The notes below the pieces were generated by a model that had not been told where the DNA came from, made no database searches, and worked only from the letters and a program-made list of their open reading frames with translations. From JALYGY01 sp963800975 (GTDB lineage: Bacteria > Actinomycetota > Rubrobacteria > Rubrobacterales > Rubrobacteraceae), in NCBI GenBank assembly GCA_963800975.1, contig CAWDDB010000008.1, positions 496,001 through 560,000 on the forward strand: a stretch of 64,000 bases of DNA, given 5' to 3'. The position numbers and the translations under genes were made by a program. Of this stretch, positions 25,026-31,420 are shown one piece after another; within the stretch, counting starts at the first letter, position 1; each line of letters opens with the position of its first letter.

Positions 25026-25060
25026 CAGCTATCAGCTGTCAGCAATCAGCTTTCAGCATT
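25026..25060. repeat. GCTGAnnn short-period repeat tract, left copy
   Basis: A tract built of TCAGC units at about 7-bp spacing (CAGCTATCAGCTGTCAGC, AATCAGCTTTCAGC). The same unit occurs in the opposite orientation at 25675-25710, so two inverted tracts flank the methyltransferase gene 25121-25648. Confidence 0.65.
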
Positions 25061-25120
25061 CTGACTTGTCGGTTACTCGGCACTCGGGTTCGCCGGCCCC
25101 CTGCGCTTGCTTGGCGCTGA

Positions 25121-25648
25121 TCACGGATCGCTGACCGCTAGTTCCGCGAGCGCACGGTTCTCCACCCTGATTCTAGCGAAAAGCAGCGCGGCGTCGAGCA
25201 CGGAGAAGACGACGGCCGTTACCCACGCGCCGAAGATGAGCGGGAAGGTGGCTATCTCCAACGCCACGACGACGTAGTTCGGATGCCGGATGTACCTGTA
25301 GGGGCCCCGCCTGACCAGCGTCGTTCCGGGCACGACCAGTACCCTCGTGTTCCAGTATTCTCCGAGCGAGTGGATCGTCCAGTACCGCAGCACCTGCGAG
25401 AGCAGAAAGAGGCCCAGCGGAATCGGCCAATAGGCAGGCAAATCCGGGCCGCGCATGAGGCCCTCAACCAACGTGGAGACCAGCCACAGGACGTGGAGCC
25501 CAACCATCAAAGGGTAGTGCCCGCGTCCCTTCTCGACGGCACCGCGATCGCGCAAGATCCGTTCGTGACGACGCGAAAGCCGCAACTCCAAGAGTCGTTG
25601 GAGACCGACGAGTGAGACCCCGACGATAAGAACAGCAACGCTCAACAA
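25121..25648 (-). CDS. Isoprenylcysteine carboxyl methyltransferase-family membrane protein
   Basis: 175 residues with four to five membrane helices and the ICMT-family core: HSLGEYWNTRVLVVPGTTLVRRGPYRYIRHPNYVVVALE, whose RHPNY element contributes to SAM binding. Bacterial ICMT-like proteins next to type III polyketide synthases (for example SrsB beside SrsA in Streptomyces) methylate phenolic lipids. Here it lies downstream of a type III PKS on the same strand, so O-methylation of an alkylresorcinol-type or pyrone product is a reasonable inference. It is flanked on both sides by inverted GCTGA repeat tracts. Confidence 0.82.
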   Translation of the reverse strand: MLSVAVLIVGVSLVGLQRLLELRLSRRHERILRDRGAVEKGRGHYPLMVGLHVLWLVSTLVEGLMRGPDLPAYWPIPLGLFLLSQVLRYWTIHSLGEYWNTRVLVVPGTTLVRRGPYRYIRHPNYVVVALEIATFPLIFGAWVTAVVFSVLDAALLFARIRVENRALAELAVSDP

Positions 25649-25674
25649 ACCCCCTGCCCCATGCTCTGCAGGAT

Positions 25675-25740
25675 AAGCTGATGGCTGATAGCTGAATGCT
25701 GATAGCTCAGGTGCTGATGGCCCTTGGCCATCAGCACCTG
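25675..25740. repeat. GCTGAnnn repeat tract, right copy, with a 14-bp hairpin
   Basis: Units GCTGATG, GCTGATA, GCTGAAT, GCTGATA (25675-25710) followed by a perfect hairpin CAGGTGCTGATGGC (25708-25721) with GCCATCAGCACCTG (25727-25740), loop CCTTG. The hairpin overlaps the PKS stop codon (25731-25733). On the minus strand the T-run precedes rather than follows the stem, so it is not a normal terminator for the PKS. Confidence 0.65.
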
Positions 25741-26783
25741 AAAAACACGTGCTCGGCGGAGAAGCCTGGGCCCATCGCGGAGAGCACGCCTAGGTCGCCT
25801 GACGTGTACTCTCGCCCGCGCAGGAAGCGCTCCAGGATAAACAGGACGGTAACGCTGGACATGTTCCCGCATTCGCGCAGCACGGCCCGCGAGTACGTCA
25901 GCCCGCCCGGTTCGATGCCGAGCACCTCCTCGAAGGCGTCGAGCACCTTGGCCCCACCCGGATGGAGGACGTGGTGCCCAACCTCATCCAGGTCGAGGCC
26001 GAGCGAATCGCAGGCGAGAAGGAGGTCGTCGCGCAGCCTCTCGCGCACGATGGTCGGCACGCTCCTGGAGAGCTGGACCTTCAGGCCAGTCTCGACCAGT
26101 TCCCAGCCCATCACGTCCTCGGTACCGGGCCAGGTGGTGCTGTGGCCGCCGAGGATCTCGGGTCCGGGACCGGACCCGAGGAGCACGGCCGCCGCGCCGT
26201 CGGCGAAGAGGCTGGTGGAGACCAGGTTGCTCTTGGACAGGTCGCCGCGTTGGAAGGTCAGCCCAGAGAGCTCGACGCCGACAAGCAGGACAAGCTTGTC
26301 GGGGAAGAGCCTCGCGTACTCCGCGGCGCGCGCGAGCCCGGCGGCCCCGGCGGCGCATCCGAGGCCCCAGATCGGTATCCGGCGCGTGTGCTCCGAGAGG
26401 CCGAGGCGGAAGATCAGCTTCGCGTCGAGCGAGGGGGTCGCGAAGCCCGTAGTGGAGACGAAGAAGATGGCGCCGACCTGCTCCGGATCCGCGCCCGCGC
26501 TGTCCAGCGCCCTGCGGGCCGCCTTCTCCGACAGGTCGAGGGCATGCTCGACGTAGAGCGCGTTCTTCTCGGGGAAGGTGTGGTCCCGCTCGAACCACCG
26601 TACGGGCACGCAGAAGTGGCGGTTCTCGACGTGGACGTTGTCGAAGATAGGCATCAGGCGTTCGAAGTCCCTGTGGGCCTCGGCGAACATGCCCCGCGCG
26701 AACCGTTTCGCCTCGTTCTGTCCCACGCGGTGGGGCGGCACCGCGGTTGCCACGGAGAGGATCCTGGGGTTACGATCTCTCAC
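25731..26783 (-). CDS. Type III polyketide synthase (chalcone/stilbene synthase family)
   Basis: 350 residues from GTG 26783, which overlaps the nitroreductase stop as GTGA; the longer frame to 26840 is rejected. Opens PRILSVATAVPPHRVGQNEA. Catalytic triad: Cys143 in WGLGCAAGAAGLARA, His in GHHVLHPGGAKVLDAFE and Asn in LRECGNMSSVTVLFIL. It condenses a starter acyl-CoA with malonyl-CoA. The neighbouring ICMT-like protein suggests an alkylresorcinol, pyrone or quinone-type lipid, as in srs-type clusters, but starter and product cannot be read from sequence. The C-terminus ends GPGFSAEHVFFRC. Confidence 0.93.
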   Translation of the reverse strand: MRDRNPRILSVATAVPPHRVGQNEAKRFARGMFAEAHRDFERLMPIFDNVHVENRHFCVPVRWFERDHTFPEKNALYVEHALDLSEKAARRALDSAGADPEQVGAIFFVSTTGFATPSLDAKLIFRLGLSEHTRRIPIWGLGCAAGAAGLARAAEYARLFPDKLVLLVGVELSGLTFQRGDLSKSNLVSTSLFADGAAAVLLGSGPGPEILGGHSTTWPGTEDVMGWELVETGLKVQLSRSVPTIVRERLRDDLLLACDSLGLDLDEVGHHVLHPGGAKVLDAFEEVLGIEPGGLTYSRAVLRECGNMSSVTVLFILERFLRGREYTSGDLGVLSAMGPGFSAEHVFFRC

Positions 26784-27598
26784 GTCTTCGCCGGCCTCGC
26801 CCCGGGGGCGACGTCCGGGTCGGGCTCTGGCTGCCCACACGTGTTACGGAAGACGTACTGGGAGAAACGCTTGCGCTGGCGGCTAGACCAGTCGATGGTA
26901 GGACGGCGCTGGTCGTCCGGAACGTAGCCGAGCCGGTAGACGGCCATCAGCTCGAGGTCGTCTGGTACCGCGAGAAGGGTCTTGATCCGCTCCCAGTTCT
27001 CCGGGATCTCCATCGGCGTCGAGACGAACTGGATGCCCATACCCAGAGCCGCGGTGGTGAGCCAGACGTTCTCGACGGCGGCCCCCATGCCGAAAACGGA
27101 GTAGAAGCCGGAGAGCTGGCCCGGACGGTACTCGGCCTTGTCGAGCAGGACGGCCAGGAGCAACGGCGACCCGGCGATGAGCTTGCGGTTGTCCTCGCCT
27201 AGCGTCTTCGGGACGCCGAAACGGTTCATCACGGCCTGGCCGGTCTCGGAGAAGATCTGGCGCCTGAAAGGCTTGAGGACGCTGGGCATCTGGTCGAAGT
27301 AGATGCCGTCGCGCCTCTTCTCCATCTCCTGCTCGGAGAAGCGAAAGTAGGGACGGTAGCGCTTCCAGAACGTGCCCTCTTCGAGCAGGCGGGTCATGCT
27401 CTCGCCGCTGATCCTCGCCACCTCCTCGATGGCGTCGCGGTCGTCCACTAGGACGAAACGCCAAGGCTGGCTGTTGAAGTGCGAGGGGGCCATGGCAGCG
27501 ACCTGCACCAGGAGGTGCTGGTGCTCCAGGCTCACAGGATCGGGCAGGAAAGGACCGTTGGTGGTCTTGCGGCTCTTCAGGACGTCGAGGAAATCCAA
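26780..27598 (-). CDS. Nitroreductase-family flavoprotein
   Basis: 272 residues: MDFLDVLKSRKTTNGPF, AAMAPSHFNSQPWRFVLVDD (FMN phosphate region), GSPLLLAVLLDKAEYRP, GFYSVFGMGAAVENVWLTTAALGMGIQFVSTPMEIPENW and a C-terminal LGYVP segment. These are the nitroreductase fold landmarks; such enzymes use FMN and NAD(P)H to reduce or oxidise quinones, nitro groups or ring systems. It is longer than usual by a mid-protein insert (SEQEMEKRRDGIYFDQ). Coupled by GTGA overlap to the PKS, so a tailoring redox step on the polyketide is inferred. Confidence 0.87.
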   Translation of the reverse strand: MDFLDVLKSRKTTNGPFLPDPVSLEHQHLLVQVAAMAPSHFNSQPWRFVLVDDRDAIEEVARISGESMTRLLEEGTFWKRYRPYFRFSEQEMEKRRDGIYFDQMPSVLKPFRRQIFSETGQAVMNRFGVPKTLGEDNRKLIAGSPLLLAVLLDKAEYRPGQLSGFYSVFGMGAAVENVWLTTAALGMGIQFVSTPMEIPENWERIKTLLAVPDDLELMAVYRLGYVPDDQRRPTIDWSSRQRKRFSQYVFRNTCGQPEPDPDVAPGARPAKT

Positions 27599-27607
27599 CT
27601 CAGCCTC

Positions 27608-27916
27608 CTAGAGCACCGATACGAGCCCCGTAGCGTAAAAGATCATGGCGAGGGAAGCGAGCGCGGCGTGCCCCGCGGTGCCGGCCCGCACGCGCGGCAA
27701 CAGCAAGTACAGCGCGAGGACCGGCAGTAAGGCCCAGCGGTACGGCGCCCCCTGCAAGAAGCCCACCCCGACGGCCAGCGCGGCCGTGGCGAACACGGCG
27801 AAGAAAAGCGCGTGATGCAGCCAGCGAAACGGTTTCGTGTCAACGATCCCGAACTGCACCAGCACCCCTAGCAAGAAGTTCGCCAGAAACAGCGCCGTCG
27901 CAGTGTAGAAGATCAA
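27608..27916 (-). CDS. Small four-helix membrane protein
   Basis: 102 residues from TTG 27916, chosen because GAGGAG lies 6 bp upstream; the frame is open to 28096 but that part is low-complexity. Four hydrophobic helices (FYTATALFLANFLLGVLVQ, HHALFFAVFATAALAVGVGF, WALLPVLALYLLL, AALASLAMIFYATGL). No family recognised. It ends 9 bp before the nitroreductase start and is probably the first gene of the PKS operon; a membrane anchoring or lipid-handling role would suit but is not shown. Confidence 0.6.
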   Translation of the reverse strand: MIFYTATALFLANFLLGVLVQFGIVDTKPFRWLHHALFFAVFATAALAVGVGFLQGAPYRWALLPVLALYLLLPRVRAGTAGHAALASLAMIFYATGLVSVL

Positions 27917-28126
27917 GGCCGGCTCCTCAGTAACATCCTCGAAGGTTATAGCATAGGCCTTTGCCCTCGCGCGCCTGCCCTTCGATAGTGGACCGCCAGG
28001 ACGCGGAGCCTCTGCGTCCGAGCCATCGGACGGGCTGCCACCGGCTTGCGGTCGTGGTGGGAAGGCGGTGTTAAGATTCGTAGTTCGATGGATCATTGCA
28101 AAGCGGCGTTCCAGCTAGGGGGCTAG

Positions 28127-29368
28127 ATGGAGAACGGGCGCCCGGCGGCTTACATAACGGGTGTGGGGGTGGTCAGCCCAATCGGGATCGGCCGGAAGCG
28201 GTTCTGGAGCTCGCTGCTGGCGAACGAGAGCGGCGCCGGTCCCATAACGCACTTCGACCCCGAGGGTTTCGACGTCAGGATCGCCGCCGAATGCACGGAC
28301 TTCGAGGCGGGCGACTTCATGGACCGCAAGCTCGCGGCCAGGACGGACCGGTTCGGCCAGATGGCGCTCGCCTCGGCCAAGCTAGCGCTCGAGGACGCGG
28401 GCGCCTGGGACGAGCTTAACGGGAGACCCGAGCGGGTCGGCCTCATCATGGGCAGCGGCATCGGCGGCGTGATGAGCATGGAGACCACGCAGGCGACCAT
28501 AGACAGCAAGGGTCCGGCCAGGGTCAACCCTTTCTCGGTCACCAAGATCATGCCCAACTCGGCCGCCGCCCACATAGCGATCCAGCTCGGGGTGCAGGGG
28601 CCTTCTTCCACCGGGGCCCTGGCTTGCTCTTGCGGCACGGACATGATGGGCCTCGGTTTCGACCTCATCCGCCGTGGCGACGCGGACGTCGTGATCTGCG
28701 GCGCCTCGGAGGCCACCATAACCCCCGTCATCGTGGCGGGCTTTATGGCGATGCGCGCGATGAGCCGCCGCAACGACGACCCCGAGGGGGCCTGCCGCCC
28801 ATACGACGCCGACCACAACGGCTTCCTTATCGGCGAGGGCTCAGCGGTCGTCATCATGGAGAGCGCCGCTTCGGTCGAGCGCCGCGGCGCGGAGCCCTAC
28901 GCCAAGATGACCGGCGTCGGTCGCACCACAGACGCGTACAACATCACGGATCCCGACCCCAGCGGCGTCGGCGTCTTGCGGGCGATGCAGCTCGCCGTCC
29001 AGGGCGCCGGGCTGAGTGGCGAGCAGGTCGGCTACATCAACCCGCACGGTACGGGTACGGTTGCCGGAGACGGTCCCGAGTCGAGGGCGATGGCGGAGAT
29101 CAACCCTAACGCCAAAGTCTCCGCCACCAAGTCCACCCTCGGCCACTCCCTCGGCGCCTCCGGCGCGATTGAGACCGCGATCTGCGCCCTCGCCCTTGGG
29201 GAGCGGACCATCCCGCCTATGCGCAACCTGAGCAACCTCGCGGAGGACTGCGCCGAGCTGGACTACGTCGTAAACGAACCATGCGAAGCCCCCGACCTCG
29301 AGGCGGCCCTGTGCTCTAACCTCGGCGTCGGCGGCCACAACGCCGCGGTCGTGCTGGAGAGGGTCTAG
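28127..29368 (+). CDS. fabF: 3-oxoacyl-[acyl-carrier-protein] synthase II
   Basis: 413 residues, AGGGGG before ATG. Thiolase-fold condensing enzyme: ITGVGVVSPIGIGRKRFWSSL, catalytic Cys167 in TGALACSCGTDMMGLG, His in YINPHGTGTVAGD and the Lys/His pair in SATKSTLGHSLGASGAIE. It elongates acyl-ACP with malonyl-ACP. The residue after the usual C-x-x position is Cys169 where FabF often has Ser. It is divergent from the PKS operon and heads a fabF-peroxiredoxin-larE-DUF456 operon. It could serve housekeeping or make fatty starters for the PKS. Confidence 0.92.
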   Translation: MENGRPAAYITGVGVVSPIGIGRKRFWSSLLANESGAGPITHFDPEGFDVRIAAECTDFEAGDFMDRKLAARTDRFGQMALASAKLALEDAGAWDELNGRPERVGLIMGSGIGGVMSMETTQATIDSKGPARVNPFSVTKIMPNSAAAHIAIQLGVQGPSSTGALACSCGTDMMGLGFDLIRRGDADVVICGASEATITPVIVAGFMAMRAMSRRNDDPEGACRPYDADHNGFLIGEGSAVVIMESAASVERRGAEPYAKMTGVGRTTDAYNITDPDPSGVGVLRAMQLAVQGAGLSGEQVGYINPHGTGTVAGDGPESRAMAEINPNAKVSATKSTLGHSLGASGAIETAICALALGERTIPPMRNLSNLAEDCAELDYVVNEPCEAPDLEAALCSNLGVGGHNAAVVLERV

Positions 29369-29375
29369 GGAGAGC

Positions 29376-29960
29376 ATGGTGAGCGCACAAGACGTGCATG
29401 AACTTCCAGACGGCCTGCCGGCTCCAGCCGACGATGGGGCTGCCAGCCACCTGCAAGGCATGAGCCTCCCCCTACGCACCCTGGCCTCGACGTCGGGGGA
29501 GGCGGTGGACCTTTCGACCCTGAAGGGCAGGACCGTGGTCTACTGCTACCCGATGACAGGCAGGCCGGACAGGAGCCTGCCGGACGGTTGGGACGAGATA
29601 CCTGGCGCCAGGGGGTGCACCCCGCAGTCTTGCTCGTTCCGGGATCACCACGCCGAGCTTCGGGCTCTCGGGGCGGGGGTGTTCGGTCTCAGCACGCAGG
29701 ACACTGAATACCAGCGAGAGGCGGTAGGGCGCCTGCACCTCCCGTTCCCGTTGCTGAGCGACGCGAACCTGGACTTCGCGCAGGCGCTGGATCTGCCCAC
29801 CTTGGAGGTTGAGGGGATGGTTCTTTTGAAGAGGCTCACCCTGGTTATCGACGAAGGCCGCATCGAGAAGGTCTTCTACCCGGTCTTTCCGCCAGACAGG
29901 AGCGCCAAAGACGTCGTCGGTTGGCTTGAGCATAACATCGAGAGGTCGCCCGATGCCTAG
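29376..29960 (+). CDS. Peroxiredoxin of the BCP/PrxQ type
   Basis: 194 residues; starts 7 bp after fabF. Thioredoxin fold: LKGRTVVYCYPMTGRPD, peroxidatic and resolving cysteines five residues apart in RGCTPQSCSFRDHHAEL, GVFGLSTQDTEYQREAVGRL, LPFPLLSDANLDFA. This C-x4-C layout is that of atypical two-Cys PrxQ enzymes, which reduce hydroperoxides. An insertion of about 12 residues (GRPDRSLPDGWDEIPG) precedes the active site. The first 25-30 residues look unstructured and an internal ATG at 29460 is an alternative start. Confidence 0.85.
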   Translation: MVSAQDVHELPDGLPAPADDGAASHLQGMSLPLRTLASTSGEAVDLSTLKGRTVVYCYPMTGRPDRSLPDGWDEIPGARGCTPQSCSFRDHHAELRALGAGVFGLSTQDTEYQREAVGRLHLPFPLLSDANLDFAQALDLPTLEVEGMVLLKRLTLVIDEGRIEKVFYPVFPPDRSAKDVVGWLEHNIERSPDA

Positions 29961-30801
29961 GGTAGAAGACAGACTGCGGGAGCTGGAGGCCATAGTCGCA
30001 CCCCACGGCAGCGCGCTTGTGGCCTTCTCCGGGGGGGTAGACTCCTCCCTTGCCCTGGCGGTGGCGGCGCGGGCGCTACCGAGCGAGCGGGTGCTGGCAG
30101 TAACCTCGAACAACGAGACGTACCTTCCCTCGGAGCTGGGACTCGCCCGCACGTTCGCCGACTCGCTCGGCGTGGAACACCTCGTGGTCAACACGAGGGA
30201 GCTCGACGACCCCAACTACGCTAGCAACCCGACCAACCGCTGCTACTTCTGCAAGAGCACGCTCTACTCCGACCTGAGCCGTCTGGCGGCCGAGCGCGGG
30301 TACGCTTGCGTGGTCGACGGTGCGAACAAAGACGACGAAGGAGACTACCGTCCCGGGAGAAAAGCGGCCAGGGAGCTGGGCGTGATCTCTCCGCTGTCCA
30401 AGGCCGGGATGGGCAAGGCCGAGGTGCGAGACCTGGCCAGGCACCTCGAGCTGCCAAGCTGGGACAAGCCGGCGCTGGCGTGCCTCTCCAGCCGGTTCCC
30501 GTACGGGCAGGAGATCACGCCGCAAAAGCTCTCGCAGGTAGCCCGGGCCGAGGAGTTCCTGCGCGCGGATGGCTTCAGGCAGGTTCGCGTGAGGCACCAC
30601 GGCGAGATAGCGCGGCTCGAGGTCGGCCCCGACGAGATGGAGCGAGCCTTCGCCGCCAGGGACAGGATCTGCGAAGAGCTCAAAGACGCAGGATTCCTCT
30701 ACGTCGCCCTGGACCTCGCGGGCTACGCGTCCGGCAGCCTCAACGCCGCCCTGCCTGGCAAGGGCGGGAAAGCCCGCAAAACGCTCCCCGTCATCTCCTA
30801 G
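29953..30801 (+). CDS. larE: ATP-dependent sacrificial sulfur transferase LarE family
   Basis: 282 residues from ATG 29953, overlapping the peroxiredoxin stop. PP-loop pyrophosphatase motif VAFSGGVDSSLAL (near residue 26), TNRCYFCKSTLYSDL, VVDGANKDDEGDYRPGRKAA and Cys177 in ALACLSSRFPYG, equivalent to the cysteine that donates its sulfur in Lactobacillus LarE. LarE builds the pincer nickel cofactor with LarB and LarC, neither of which is in this window. Either those genes lie elsewhere or this homologue serves another thiolation. Confidence 0.87.
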   Translation: MPRVEDRLRELEAIVAPHGSALVAFSGGVDSSLALAVAARALPSERVLAVTSNNETYLPSELGLARTFADSLGVEHLVVNTRELDDPNYASNPTNRCYFCKSTLYSDLSRLAAERGYACVVDGANKDDEGDYRPGRKAARELGVISPLSKAGMGKAEVRDLARHLELPSWDKPALACLSSRFPYGQEITPQKLSQVARAEEFLRADGFRQVRVRHHGEIARLEVGPDEMERAFAARDRICEELKDAGFLYVALDLAGYASGSLNAALPGKGGKARKTLPVIS

Positions 30802-30812
30802 GCCGCGAGAGC

Positions 30813-31379
30813 GTGAACGAGCCGATACTCTGGATCACGCTGGCCATAATGCTCGTTGGCCTGGCCGGAAGCGCGCTACCGGGCCTGCCCGGCGTGCCCC
30901 TGATATTCATCGCCGCTCTCGCCTACGGGATCTTCACGGACTTCGAGTACGTCGGTGGGCTGGTCATTGCCCTGCTCGGCGTCCTGGCCGCCGTCGCCCT
31001 CGTCCTCGACTTCGCCGCCACGACCTACGGCGCGCGCCGGTTCGGCGCCAGCAACTGGGGTACGGCCGGTGGCGCGGTCGGGGGCATCGTCGGCGCCCTG
31101 GTGGGAGCCCTGTTCCTCGGCATCGGGGCCCTATTCGGGCTGGTGCTCGGAACGATCGGCGGCGTCTTTCTCGGGGAGTACCTCAGGCGCCGGGAACGCG
31201 AGAATGTCCAGGGAGCCGAACAACCGCGGGTCCGCCGCGCCAGGTCCGAACGGGGAGACTGGCGCAGGGCGTCCCGGGCGGCGGGCGGGGTCATGATCGG
31301 CTACGCCGCCTCCGCCGTGCTGCAGGGATTCCTCGGACTGTTGAGCGTGATCGTCTTCGTGCTCGCGCTGTTCAACTGA
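30813..31379 (+). CDS. DUF456 membrane protein
   Basis: 188 residues from GTG 30813, 11 bp after larE. Membrane helices with the DUF456 pattern: LAGSALPGLPGVPLIFIAAL, YGIFTDFEYVGG, DFAATTYGARRFGASNWGTAGG and GALVGALFLGIGALFGLVLG. A basic loop (RRRERENVQGAEQPRVRR) separates the last two helices. Function unknown for the family. Last gene of the fabF operon. Confidence 0.82.
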   Translation: MNEPILWITLAIMLVGLAGSALPGLPGVPLIFIAALAYGIFTDFEYVGGLVIALLGVLAAVALVLDFAATTYGARRFGASNWGTAGGAVGGIVGALVGALFLGIGALFGLVLGTIGGVFLGEYLRRRERENVQGAEQPRVRRARSERGDWRRASRAAGGVMIGYAASAVLQGFLGLLSVIVFVLALFN

Positions 31380-31420
31380 TCCGCGTTAGGTCGAACTAGC
31401 GGGCCAGCCAACTAGCGACC

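Noticed and set aside
25026..25060. Repeat tract as a CRISPR array
   Set aside because: Units are about 7 bp without spacers of constant length, and no cas gene is present.
25708..25740. Perfect 14-bp hairpin at the PKS 3' end as a terminator
   Set aside because: On the PKS strand the T-run comes before the stem, and the stem overlaps the stop codon; it belongs to the GCTGA repeat tract.
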